Shown: positions 1 through 12,167 of the stretch, piece by piece
How positions within the stretch are numbered: the stretch's first letter is position 1
Layout of the letters: every line of letters begins with the position of its first letter
Source of the DNA: Saccoglossus kowalevskii
Lineage: Eukaryota; Hemichordata; Enteropneusta; Harrimaniidae
Reading direction: 5' to 3'
Length of the DNA: 26,596 bases
Assembly (NCBI RefSeq): GCF_000003605.2
Contig: NW_003124399.1
Coordinates: 48,973 to 75,568, forward strand
The notes under the pieces: generated by a model
The model's input: only the letters and a program-made list of their open reading frames with translations
Told to the model about the DNA's origin: nothing
Database searches by the model: none
Program-made: the position numbers and the translations under genes

Positions 1-2736
1 ATTCATAGTCTGCACTTTCCCTCAGAAGATTGGGACAAAAATACTGACTGAAAAAAAATAAAACTTGACTCAAATGTTCATCAGTTAGGCTTTATTACCA
101 GCAATATTAGGGAAATATAAGAAAAAAAGGTCAGAACAATTTGACAAGAAAGTCTGTTTGTGAAAAGGTTAATATAGTTGGGACATTAAAAAAGTTCAGT
201 CAGTAACTTTGATTGGAATTCATAACAAATCACTCAAAAGAATGTGCAGTAACATATTTAAAATTATATTTATCGTGTATGCATATTTTTTTCCAGATTT
301 AGTCTGTTTTGAATGCTGAGCAATGTTCTATTTACAATAGTTCTAGTTTTACATTACCCAAATGCTGTTACGAATAGGCACTGAAACACTATGCTACAAA
401 AGTCATTCAAATTTAAATATTCCTTTTAATATTTTATGTAATGTGGTGTCGCTATTTTGTGAACTGATCTCTATTTTAGCTAAAGGCCATGACATATGTC
501 TACTGCATGTAATAGATTAAAAATTCTAGCTGTCACTACTGGTTACAACACTTTTAACAGGTTTGTTAGGTGCGCTTTATGTTCTTTGTACATGTATGAA
601 TAATAATGGTAAAGTAATGTCCATCTTCCATTTGAATTTATACATTTGTCACATATTTTTAAGTGGACAGCTATTAGTTTGTGTCTCTCTGCTTCCCATG
701 TTAAATAGTGATAATTCAACATTTGTTGTACAAAGCTTTTCTTCTGCTTTGGTATTCAACCTGTACTCGAATAAAGATAAAAACTTGTATACAGTAATCA
801 TACATGTGATGAAAATATCCCAATGAAATCATCCGATGGGAATCTGTTTTGCGATAGTTTGCGATGACGTGAAGTTTATATTTCTGTGCGAGTTCCACTA
901 GCATATCAATTGAAATTGTTCAGACAAATGCTTTTTAGTATATAATGATAGAAAGGTTCATGAAATAAGCGAGACAGAAGATTTTATTAAAGAAGGCAAA
1001 AAGGATAAAGTACAAATACATAAGGACAGTATAAAAAACAACCTGAGACGCACTTTCAAAAACTCATTCGCTCGTGTGGATTATTTTTAGAAATGTCATT
1101 TCGTGATTGAGTATTTCAAGTTGTGATTGGTGTGATTGTTAGAACATAACACCGTAGTTGCCTTCCTTTTTCATTTTATCTACCTTTAATATTTATTCCT
1201 GCAACTGAATGAAAAGGAACTGTGGTGCTGATTTTGAAGTATAACATAATGTGTAATATCTACAATATCATGGAGGGAGAGAAATCTGATTATGATTCTA
1301 GCTTGGACTTTATTTTTTGTTCACATTTTTTAAAATATGTTTTTATTTATTTATTTTTATCATACAATTTATTTTATTATTACTAATATAGATTTCATTA
1401 TAAAAATGTTAGTGCTTTGAAACTCATAGATTTTTTTTCTGAATAAGCCTTGGACTACACATTAGAAAAGTGTGTATTATTTCTTGTTTGGCAAAGATTC
1501 AAAAGGTTACAGATCTAGATGCTCCGTCACTTGTACTCTCTGAAGTACAGCTCTTGAATAAGTAAAGGAGACATTCATTTGTTTACACTAATATTGTTTA
1601 TTGTGCCCCCAGAACCATGTAACCATGACTACATACACTGTACACATGGGGTAAATTTACGAGGGGTTCTCCTCTGTATGAATTTTTATTCGTCCAAGGA
1701 GTTACCTAAGTGTTATCTCCGCCTTGACCACCTGTTCTACAGTTTTGCATCACAAGCTTATTCTATTCTGTACTCTAAATAGATTATTACCTATTAGATA
1801 TTGCTAACTGTCAGTCTCTGAACTTGAAGCCGTAAACAACCAGTAATGTTCGGATGCACTGAAAGTAATTTTTAGGTCACACGTCCTGTAATTCGCACAA
1901 ATTCAGACCGTCATTGTTTCACATACTGGTGTATGACCTTACCTTTAAAGTTCAAATTCAATGTATGAAGTATACCGGTAATTGGCATGGTGTTCAATTT
2001 TGTAAAAGGGATATTATCAGATAAGTCTGATACAGTATCTTTGCTTTATTAAATATTAAATATGTATACGTTTAGGGTAAATTATTGTCCAGACATTCCC
2101 TTTAGTGTAATCATGGACCTTGGGTCACATGTATCTTGTTTGCAGATGTCAGCACTTAAAATTTTGTATAAATAAACAATTTATTTTATGCTTATGTTGC
2201 TGTATGGAAGCCATATATCAAACATTGTATTACAACTACATGTACTGTGTAAATATTGTAGCAAAGCATTCTTTGTCCACATTTGACCCATGTTCTTCAG
2301 GGGTGTGATATTACTTTGAATTCCAGTGTGTGTGTTTTTTTCACTCTGACCATCTGTGTGTTATAAATCTACAGTCCATTTTAACATGCAGGGACAAGCC
2401 AAGAGTCAGAGTTGTTCTAAATCACTGTTAGTTAGTTAAAGAACTCTTCTCCATCTGTTATGGTTAATTTTATAGAATGTTAGTTTGACTGAACAATAGC
2501 ATAAACCACATAGATAACACATGTGTTGTTAGACAAGTCAGTTAACCAGTTTTTAAATTTTCAGATATTGCTGTAATGGTAATTTAAATTGTTCGTTCCC
2601 AGTTTACCTTGAAACCTCATTTTTTTTTTACATCTCACACACTGTAAAAATTCCATATACTATATTTTCTTTATCAGTAACGCATGCGCTGATGTAAATT
2701 ACATGGTTGTTTTTTCAGTCTATGGTATATATGCAA

Positions 2737-2752
2737 TTCTAATAGAGCAAAT
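2737..2752 (+). repeat. Dispersed 16-bp word, copy 1
   Basis: The word TTCTAATAGAGCAAAT recurs with two changes at 3120-3135, and as a perfect reverse complement at 23188-23203. Similarity between the first two copies extends a little downstream, where both read as ATAYGGTAC followed by a GATG or GAATG word. It may be a remnant of a dispersed repeat, but a 16-bp match is short. Confidence 0.3.
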
Positions 2753-3119
2753 ATGGTACGCTGAATGTTCCAGAACATTTCTTACAGTCTTTGAAATATA
2801 TAATTAAATTTAATGTGGAAAATGTCAGCAAAACTGTCTTACAAATAACTGGGCTGCCTGTGAAATATTATCTCATTCTGTCCCAAACATGTAATCAAGA
2901 GTGGCACAAACACAATAGCTTGTCAACTGCGGAATTCGGCTTTTTTTTTTTTTGATGGAATATATTACTGTGATGGTTACACCATGAAAATAAAGACAAC
3001 ATATTTGTTCCATCAGTAGTGTTTACACTTGTGTAAATTACAGTATTATAGTCCAACAAGTAAAATTTAAATAAACAAATGTGATTTTTGTTTTATATAT
3101 GCTTTTATTTGAGATGTGC

Positions 3120-3135
3120 TTTTAATAGAGCAGAT
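3120..3135 (+). repeat. Dispersed 16-bp word, copy 2
   Basis: Reads TTTTAATAGAGCAGAT, two changes from the copy at 2737, and is followed by a similar GGTAC-containing flank. See the copy at 2737. Confidence 0.3.
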
Positions 3136-3340
3136 ACGGTACATGGATGTTATTTCAATTTTGAGGAACTATTGTAGTTCTTCTTGCACAGGTGTTTTTT
3201 GCGGTGAATAAAAAAAACTTCATAGAAGGAAAGGTATTTTGTGTAGAGTGACTCAACCAAACATTGTTCTGCTCCATTTGTGTCAGTGTTGTTCATCACT
3301 CGTGCATGCGTTAATGTCACACAAAGGACGAGAATCGGAT

Positions 3341-3381
3341 TCACTACTTCCCGCTCACTACTTCCCGCTCACTACTTCCCG
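3341..3381 (+). repeat. 14-bp tandem triplication
   Basis: The 14-base unit TCACTACTTCCCGC occurs twice perfectly (3341-3354 and 3355-3368), followed by 13 of 14 bases of a third copy (3369-3381). The copies are identical, so the expansion is recent or the assembly is uncertain here. A function is not evident. Confidence 0.9.
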
Positions 3382-6300
3382 TTTAACGTTATAACTTTAA
3401 CAGTCTAAGAGTACCGGTACATGTATTAACCGAATTGAAAATTTGGTGTATGTAAAAAATGTCGAGTGAAAATTGTTTTGTTTACAGAGAGTGTATGGTA
3501 AAGAAACTAGAAAATAGTGATTTGATATGGTTTTCTTTCTGATTTATGCAGGATTTGGTTCAGACATGCATCCAGTTTATACTGGGCTTGGTTTAGACAT
3601 GTTTTCAGAACAGCTTTCCAATTTACACTGATTTATGTTTTATGTACATGCTTTTAACTTTCCTCAGAATAATTTGTCTTGTGGTGAAAGGGACACAATT
3701 TGATACTGCCAAACCTATAAGTAATTGGTCATCAGGCATTGACCAAGACCTGTGCATCTAAAAACATACTGACTCAGACATCAAATCTAGCAAATGGAAG
3801 TTGTCTGTCTCTCAGACCCGCCAACACATAGTATTCTGGGAAAAACCTTTATACGAGTTGGGTAATTTTGTTATGTCTGTCATTTCCTGCTTAAATGTCA
3901 ATCCCATAAACACATTTTGTACCAATTTAATCTGATAAAATGAAAGCTTTGTTCAAATAGCGTTCTCTACTGTGTGATGGCTTACTTTAAATTCTTCCCA
4001 GACTACTGCTCGTTTTTTATGTTAGTTGTAAAATACAAGCGACAATAATAATATTTTTTTGTTAATATTTACATGTATTTATTTAAGTCATGCATATTAT
4101 CAAACAACAACATTATAAATATTCCATCAGTTATGTGGAAGGCATTCGGATCTAATGCAAATGCTATGTTAATAACATTTAGAATATGTGAACAGGACAC
4201 CATCTTTGATCTGCTCATCTATGTCAATTACAGTTGATGCAACACCTGGGTGTGGTTTCCATAGTAACCATTATAAAATTGCTAAGGATAATTATATTGA
4301 TATGCCGGTAAGCCTGATTTTTTTTGGAAATTTTTTTTCTTGAGTGTGCATGAGTGAATTTCACATATATAAAATATTGTGAAACATACACAAATGTAAC
4401 TGCCACATGTCTCTCTCTCTATTGGTCATTTGCTGGGATTTTGATCTATTAAATAGGATGACAATTTTATCTCAGTATTTTGTTTCAAAAGTGCTACAAC
4501 AAAGAATCCATGTAATGGCATTATTTCAAAGAAAATAAATAGTATTTCCAAGAATTTCTAATAAATTGTGACAAACAGAAGTATATCCATCAGTGTATCC
4601 ATCTTATAATAATATACTATACACTGTACAAATAAACAATATTTTGAAATATGACGAGACCTTTTCCCTCATACATGTAAGGACCAAAGTTAAATTGGCT
4701 CAAACATCTCATTTTCATTTTTTAGCTATTTTTTTACATAAAAAGTAGTTCTGTTGACCATAGATTTTTATGTCAGTTTTGTGGATAACATAAAATATAA
4801 CCATAATATGAAAATCTTATTAATAAAATCTGAATATCCAATCTAATACCTGTGGTGCATAGTTAAGAGCTACATTTGCATAACATGCTTCATATAGATG
4901 CATTTTTTTTCATTTCGAGAAAACTTCCTTTACATCAACAGGGACTATATCATTGACTATGACTGATTACATAATGAATTTTTCATGTTTTGCTGACTCC
5001 GAGACTTCTCTGATCCTTTTCCAATTCAATTTACAGTTCATTTTCATATTAATTGGCAACTAGGTGGATAAATTTTATGATTAAATTCATTTAATTAAAT
5101 TTATGTTCTAAAGTGTTTTGATGCTGAAATATGGTACATGTGCTGAGAACAAGTAAGATTTGATTAGTGATTTATTATTATTATCTAAAATGAAAGACAA
5201 AGTCAACTGTTAACCAGACTACTACTACCGGGTAGTAGTAATTTGGTTTCAACAATTTTTATTCGAAAGCAAGTGCTTGCAAAATTGTTTTGTGAAAAAT
5301 AAGCTCTTGACAGTATGTCATCTGATTTGCACATTTCGCTGAAACCAACGATCCATGCCTATGCATGACTACCGGTATGTTAGGAAAAGCTGTATTAAAG
5401 TTAAATTGAATGATTTGATTGGTCCTGCCAGGGTTCTGAATCCATCAATCAGCACTCTTGTATCAACAACTTTCCTCATTTTCAAATTTAAACCAATAAA
5501 TGTTGTCGTCTTATATACTATCATAGCTCAGCTGACAAAAACATGTGACTATGCATTTGATTTCCCATGGAAACGTGTCAAGAAATTTAACTTTGTGTTC
5601 CATTTATGATGAAATCACACCAGAGCATGCCCCAGTGTTTAATTTCGAGTCGACAGCTGAATAAATGAACCTTGGCTGGCGAAGATGTTAGTATGTATGT
5701 CAGTGAAATGTTGACAAATAGGAATATTGACAATTAATTGTTGTCAAATCTAATATTCTTATATTTTCATTGCAATATGGTAACATTTTACCTTTCTATT
5801 CCATGAGAAATTTTCTCTTGTAATTCATTTCCCATATGCTCAGTAAATTCACAATAAATGGCAAATATTAGTTTAGCTTGAACTAACTTAATTACCTAAT
5901 TACTATGTTAAATATTATGTTTTCCTAATATTATGTGATGAGTGATTCCTACATAACAAATGTGACAATATAATAGACAAGTAAATGTAACTGATTGACA
6001 ATGTCACCTGACATAAATTAATCCTATTGAGCTTTGTCAAACTTTGAATTTTGCAGAATGATTAGCTGATGTATTCCTCATTCTACATTATAAATGGCTG
6101 TCTGATTCATAGTTTACCTATCCCTTGTACACATACATGTACATGTTTGAGAAGAGTACTTGTAATTGTGTTCAGAGACAACAGTATGGACATGTACGTT
6201 GTTTAATAGTCTGCGTGTAGGTACATACTTCATTATGAATACTCAATCATCAATAAATTCAAAGAAAAAATAAAAATAAGTCTAACCAATAATAGCTCTG

Positions 6301-6409
6301 TTGAGTATACATGTGAATATTGTGTTTCTGTGCAATTAAAGTTGCATTATTGGATTTAAACCACTAATGGTCTAGTACAATGCTGCATTCATTTATTACT
6401 GTGACACCT
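3382..6409. other. AT-rich non-coding stretch, no gene recognised
   Basis: No open frame exceeds 84 codons and none resembles a protein family. Near-X-box words such as TTTCCATAGTAACC (about 4256) are present but miss the consensus. The one structured site I see is the palindrome at 5220-5240, listed separately. Confidence 0.6.
5220..5240. repeat. 21-bp perfect palindrome
   Basis: TACTACTACC, a single central G, then GGTAGTAGTA: ten paired bases with a one-base centre. It would extrude as a tight hairpin in DNA. Nothing adjacent identifies it as a terminator or a binding site. Confidence 0.8.
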
Positions 6410-6557
6410 ATGCAAATTAGTAAACCTTCATGGTTACATTAATATTCAAATTAGTAAACCTGGCAGTTTTATGAATATACTTACTAACATATGAATTAAA
6501 TTGTGAGGTTTATTAATTTTCTTAACAATATAAATATGAAGGTTTACTAATTTACAT
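6410..6557. mobile_element. Small foldback (MITE-like) element, about 148 bp
   Basis: The left end 6410-6431 (ATGCAAATTAGTAAACCTTCAT) and right end 6536-6557 are inverted copies of 22 bp with one mismatch. Inside the left half, CAAATTAGTAAACCT recurs at about 6446. A diverged inverted version (GAGGTTTATTAATTTT) lies near 6504. The symmetric, non-coding, AT-rich layout fits a miniature inverted-repeat element. I see no clear target-site duplication, so it could instead be a simple hairpin repeat. Confidence 0.5.
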
Positions 6558-7853
6558 ACAAATATAGCACCATTAATCAGATCACACAGAGTAAACATTT
6601 TTTACAATACAAATATAGCATTACTTGCATTTCAAATTGTAATTTGGTTTGATATTGGTTTTCCTGTATCTTAGACAGACAAGCGCATTAAACGGATAGG
6701 CGTTACCCAACAACAGCATTGTCATTTGATAGTATGTCTCAGTGTTTTACCTAGGGCTGTCCACTTAGCACAAAGTTATTCAACACAACAGATTTGCAAG
6801 TCCCAATCATGCTTTGTACACTTCAACAAAGTAACATAACCAGAATGATAATTCCATTGCAGTAGATAAATGTATGTATATTTCTCTGCTGATGTAGACA
6901 CACCATAATCTTCAGTGTGCTCGGTGTTTCTTGTGTGGTATGGTATGTTTCTATTTTTGTGAATTTGCTCCTTAGTTCCCTTGTTATATTAAAATCCTCA
7001 GTAATATTCAAAAATAGTGATATATTCAACTGTGCAAAATAATCGATTATACATGTAATCCATTTCAGAAATATCTGGATAATGGTCGACATTCACAAAC
7101 AGATAAAACCGAGATGACTTGTACACGCATCATTACAGTATGAGAAAAATCACTGTATTAGCCAATAAGAGCTGTTCAATGAGTGTACTACACAAGACAC
7201 CAACCAATCATACATAGCTTAGTTAAAACACAGTCATTGTGCCATGTCCTTTTCGATATGGGACGCATAGTGATGTATACAATGTGTGTGAAATACAATA
7301 TTTGTTTACATGAAAAACAAACATAACAATGACTGCCCTATTTACATGATATGGAAAACATTAATCTGTGGATGTAGGTTAACACTTGTTTATGCTGTGT
7401 TGTCAAGATTATACTTTGTTTGCCAGACCTAAAGTCTATATGCTATTTATGTCACATGATTTGAGGGAAATTCCCAGCATGCAGCATTTTAACTGACCTA
7501 TGACCTAGTAAAACCAACTATAATAAGTGTATTTCATAATTTGAATACATTTTGCATGGCTAATGGCTTAACCAATCCTCGTTCTGATGTAGTTATTATC
7601 AATATCATAACAATGCCATCATTTTTCCTACCAATATTTTGCACATAAAAATGTTCACCTGGATATAAGTGGATATAATTTATTATTATACATCTGTCAC
7701 CGTAATGCTATAATTTACAGCGTGCCGTAATTTTGCGGTATTTTACGGGGTATTTTCATCCTACCATATTAGGAAATGCCAATTCAAGTTGGCTGATTCT
7801 GTTCTGAACTTTTTGGATTTCGGCATTCCCATGATGTATCCTTGGAAGGAAAA
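6558..7853. other. AT-rich non-coding stretch, no gene recognised
   Basis: No credible coding frame is visible. Around 7725-7748 a short imperfect inverted repeat runs from CCGTAATTTTGCGG to TTTTACGG, possibly the worn end of another small element. Confidence 0.55.
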
Positions 7854-8011
7854 GATGTATAATAATAAGGTTATTACGAGAATACCTCAAAGTATGCGCT
7901 CAGACAGTAAGCTGCGTATGGACCTTCACTGCACGTCGGTCGATACTCCAGCTGTACTGTCTTCATGCATACTTTGAGGTATTTTCGTAATAACCTTATA
8001 TTACTACATGT
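7854..8011. mobile_element. Foldback MITE-like element, family A, full copy
   Basis: Long inverted arms are visible. In the left arm, AAGGTTATTACGAGAATACC and CTCAAAGTATGC run from 7867 to about 7898. The right arm (7967-8003) is its reverse complement with very few changes. Pairing resumes further in: AGACAGTA plus AGCTG (about 7902-7914) pairs with CAGCTGTACTGTCT (7949-7962). The transcript would form one long stem with a short GC-richer loop. No transposase frame is present; a 62-codon open frame across it is a by-product. A truncated relative lies at 14761-14878, which supports a dispersed family. The family name and superfamily are unknown to me. Confidence 0.7.
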
Positions 8012-9032
8012 AGCTACAGATATTCGTCAAGATTATTGCAAAAATATAGAATAAAAATTGTGCGGGTTTACATTACAAGGTAATAAAAGTACATTTTCAC
8101 GTTCAAAGTTTTTGTCATATTAATGTATTGAATGTGATTAATTCATGGAGAAGTATTCAGTTTTGATTAAAAGATTATGTGTATACATGTATGTACTCAG
8201 TATTGATTGATAATATTCACTATATAATGAAGACTAATGTGATACGCTGCTGCTCAGGTTTTTTAAGGATAACAAATTCTCATAAAATGTGCTAGATCTC
8301 GTTTGATGCTCAAGAACGTGATACATTTACAATGAAGGTGTTTGAGTGACAAATTTTTGTAATTTGTTGTTTCCCGATACGTACTAGTATGTGTCATAAG
8401 CGTAATCAGTAGACGCAGCGGCGCCAATATAGAATCACCTTGCACTTAGGAAGTGATTTCAAGGAACCAAATTAAAAACTAATAGACCGCCATCGTTTAT
8501 TTTCACAAATCTTGTTGATTATCCCCCTAGCATGCCTTTATTAAACTTCTCAGTTTTGACATGTTGGGGATCTCTATTGCTTGGTTCTTGTAATCAAAGC
8601 TGATAGAGTTTGCTGTGAATGTTACAGTGTTCATTACTGCCCGAAGATGGTAATCTCAAGTTTAGCAGATTACACAGTCTAGTGGGTTGATAGATGTCCC
8701 TCGCCAGTTGTAGCTTCATTTAATATTAACACTGTCTGTCTACTACATAAGTATACTATCACATAAAAGTGTAAACATTATTACTCATGTTTGCATCTAT
8801 GCATTCAATTGTGTTTGTTTACTTTTGAAATGTCACTTATTGTTCTAATAAACATGTCTAAACGTATTCATTCCTTTTTAGAACTCTGGAAACTCTCGTG
8901 TACTTCTGCAATTCAATCAAATTAAACTAACCCGATTTGAGAGTGTAGGCAGTTTAGCTAAATTAAGATTCTGTTAATTCATGCATGGAGTCAAATTCAC
9001 TAAAATAGCATGTAGCTATTTCAACGTGTTTT

Positions 9033-9071
<39 letters not shown>

Positions 9072-9827
9072 GTCTTTATTTGGAACTGCCATATTAATTA
9101 ATTTGGTACTTGAGTAAAGTCCATTAAATATGCACATGTATAATTGATATTTTCTGAAATGTAGTCTCGTGTTTTTTTTATTAATTGTTACTATTTCTTT
9201 TTATAGTCATTCTGTGCAACTATTTCTAGCTATGTTGGTAATTCAACACTTTCTTGCTCACAGGCAGGTATTGTGATTACCACACTGCTTTGGGAACTGC
9301 CTGATTGCCAGACATCCACTGGGAAATATCCCACATTCCTGTAAAGTTAAAAAAATTACAATTGATGCGATTTACCTTCAGGAAGTGTCCCACATACATC
9401 ACATGTATCAGTCCACATCCATAATTTAGTCAAAGCAATTTGTCAGTGCTTCTGAAGTCAAACTACCTGTTAGTAGAAATAGAGAAAATCATTGTGGGCT
9501 TCAATAAAACTGAATCATATCTACATCCATGTCACACGCCGTCACTTTATATTGTGGAATGAATGTATTTATAATTTGATAGAATGCTGAATATTTTATC
9601 ATAGTAATATAAATCTTCAGTCAAGCCTGGAATGTCGTAATGTACATTTCAATTTTAGACAACATCAGCTACTGGCATACAGACAGTGTGCAAACTGTAA
9701 AAGCTGTATATAATAATGGAAAGAAAACGCATGTAATGTTGTATGTGCAAGGACCTTTATTTACAGGTTATCTAAACATTGGGAGTGTTATCAAAATGTC
9801 ACTCCACTGTGGAATTTACTATTTTTG
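8012..9827. other. AT-rich non-coding stretch before minisatellite 1
   Basis: No gene recognised. It contains the (AT)15 microsatellite listed separately. The last part (9799-9827) holds fragments such as TCACTCCACTGTGGAAT that faintly resemble the array that follows. Confidence 0.6.
9039..9068. repeat. (AT)15 microsatellite
   Basis: Thirty bases of perfect AT dinucleotide repeat. Such runs are self-complementary and length-variable. Confidence 0.95.
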
Positions 9828-11580
9828 CTCACCCCTTCCTGAAATGCCTGACTCACCTCCATTCTAAATTGCCCTACTCACTCCTTCCTGGAATGCCTTA
9901 CGCACCATTCCCTGGAATGTCCTACTGTCTCCTTCCTGGAATGTCTTACGCACCATTCCCTGGGTTGTCGTATTCACTCCTTCCTGGAGTGTCCTACTCA
10001 CTTCTTCCTGGAATGCCTTACGCACCATTCCCTGGAATGTCCTACTGACTCCTTCCTGGAGTGTCCTACTCACTTCTTCCTGGAATGCCTTACGCACCAT
10101 TCCCTGGAATGTCCTACTAACTCCTTCCTGGAGTGTCCTACTCACTTCTTCCTGGAATGTCTTGCGCACCATTCCCTGGATTTTCGTACTCACTCCTTCC
10201 GGGAGTGTCCTACTCATTCCTTCCTGGAATGCCTTACACACCATTCCCTGGATTGTCCTACTCGCTCCTTCCTGGAATGTCCCACTCACTCCTTCCTGGA
10301 ATGCCTTACGCACCATTCCCTGGAATGCCTTACGCACCATTCCCTGGAATGTCCTACTCACTCCTTCCTGGAATGCCTTATGCACCATTCCCTGGAATGT
10401 CCTACTCACTCCTTCCTGGAATGTCCTACTCACTCCTTTCTGGAATGCCTTACGCACCATTCCCTGGAATGTCCTACTCACTCCTTTCTGGAATGCCTTA
10501 CGCACCTTTCCCTGGAATGTCGTACTCACTCCTTCCTTGAATGTCCTACTCACTCCTTCCTGGAATGCCTTTTGCATCATTCCCTGGAATGTCCTACTCA
10601 TTCCTTCCTGGAATGCCTTACGCACCATTCCCTGGATTGTTCTACTTACTCCTTTCTGGAATGTCCTACTCACTCCTTCCTGGAATGCCTTACGCACCAT
10701 TCCCTGGAATGTCCTACTCACTCCTTCCTGGAATGCCTTACGCACCATTCCCGGGAATGTCCTACTCACTCCTTCCTGGAATGCCTTACGAACCATTCCC
10801 TGGAATGTCCTACTCACTCCTTCCTGGAATGCCTTACGCACCATTCCCTGTAATGCCTTACGCACCATTCCCTGGAATGTTGTACTCACTCCTTCCTGGA
10901 ATGTCCTACTCACTCCTTCCCGGAATACCTTATGCACCATTCCCTGGAATGTCCTACTCACTCTTTCCTGGAATGCCTTGCGCACAATTCCCTGGAATGT
11001 CCTACTCACTCCTATCAGAATGCCTTAGCACCATTCTCTGGAATGTCCTACTCACTCTTTCCTGGAATACCTTGCGCACCATTCCCTGGAATGTCCCACT
11101 CACTCCTTCCTGGAATGCCTTGCGCACCATTCCCTGGAATGTCCTACTCACTCCTTCCTGGAATGCCTTACGCACCATTCCCTGGAATGTCCTACTCCTT
11201 CCTGGAATGCCTTATGCACCATTCCCTGGAATGTCCTACTCACTCCTTCCTGGAATGCCTTACACACCATTCCCTGGAATGTCCTACTCACTCCTTCCTG
11301 GAATGCCTTACACACCATTCCCTGGAATGTCCTACTCACTCCTTCCTGGAATGCCTTGCGCATCATTTCCTGGAATGTCCCTCTCACTCCTTCCTGGAAT
11401 GCCTTGCGGACCATTCCCTGGAATGTCCTACTCACTCCTTCCTGGAATGCCTTGCGCACCATTCCCTGGAATGTCCTACTCACTCCTTCCTGGAATGCCT
11501 TATGCACCATTCCCTGGAATGCCTTACTCACTCCTTCCTGGAATGTCCTACTCACCTTTCCCTGAATGCCTTTCTCACCA
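9828..11580. repeat. Minisatellite 1: 48-bp unit of two 24-bp subunits, about 73 subunits
   Basis: The array alternates subunit A (starts TCCTACTCACTCC, ends TTCCTGGAATG) and subunit B (starts CCTTACGCACC, ends ATTCCCTGGAATG). The two share their 3' half, so the 48-bp unit arose by duplication of an older 24-mer. The first copies (9828-9866) and last copies (11551-11580) are the most degenerate, as expected at array edges. Because 24 is a multiple of three and the consensus avoids stops in four frames, long open frames exist on both strands. The plus frame repeats MSYSLLPGMPYAPFPG, and the minus frame (9864-11009, 381 codons) repeats GMVRKAFQEGVSRTFQ. The plus frame is broken by TGA at 10046, TAA at 10118, TGA at 10538 and indels near 11020 and 11195. 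The minus frame starts only inside the array. I therefore read it as non-coding tandem DNA. A repetitive structural-protein exon is the less likely alternative. Confidence 0.93.
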
Positions 11581-12167
11581 CCGGTTCCTAATTGACAAGG
11601 TAGTAATAGTTATGCTATGTTCATAGGTATTTGTTGCATAAATTGCGGGATAGTTAATAAGAATGTTTTGTGATAGTAATAATGTAATAGATATGCACCA
11701 CATGTGTAGTTACAAGCCAATCAAACGTGAATAAATATAACTATATACAAAAATAACAATAAACAATTCAAAACAAAAACTGTTCCCCAAGCCTAACATT
11801 TAATTACAAACTGGGCTAAAATAGTGAATAACGCCAGACCCAAGAGCTAGATGAGTAATAGTGCTTTATCTAACTTAAACTCATCTTTCCTAACCATTTA
11901 TAAATATACATTTATGAAAAAATTGTCATACTTTTGAAGGTTTTATATGAGACCTGTCAATAATTCTGCACGAAATAATCAAAATGGGAACCATTCCCTA
12001 TTCTTAAATAGAATATCCTATGATCGTCTGAGAATGCTTATTATACGATGCATGAATGCAGTAATTGCATAGCGCATAATGATCAACTTATGAATATTCA
12101 TGATGTAACTGACACATCATATAGGTCGAAAGTCAATACCGGACGTCATACCTGTTCCAGATAGATC
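11581..12167. other. AT-rich spacer, no gene recognised
   Basis: The sequence is AT-rich with no open frame of note and no repeat structure that I can see. Confidence 0.6.

Larger units (their letters stand above)
1..3340. other. AT-rich non-coding stretch, no gene recognised
   Basis: Stops are dense in all six frames and the longest open frames are under 90 codons with no recognisable motif. There are poly-T and poly-A runs, scattered AATAAA words (for example near 2170 and 3070) and the 8-bp palindrome CGCATGCG at 2681-2688, which resembles half of an NRF-1 site. This could be intergenic, intronic or long 3' UTR sequence; nothing here decides between them. Confidence 0.6.

Noticed and set aside
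3061-3085. AATAAA with GT-rich downstream as a polyadenylation site
   Set aside because: AATAAA words are frequent by chance in this AT-rich sequence, and no upstream coding exon supports a transcript end.
9864-11009. 381-codon minus-strand open frame as a real gene
   Set aside because: It consists wholly of satellite repeats and starts at an internal ATG. It has no upstream coding sequence, and its changes between repeats alter amino acids freely.
9828-11580. Relation to human satellite II/III (CATTCC)n
   Set aside because: The shared CATTCC/GGAATG hexamer is only part of a 24-bp unit, and the rest is unrelated. The similarity is coincidental, although the hexamer itself is noted as a TEAD core.
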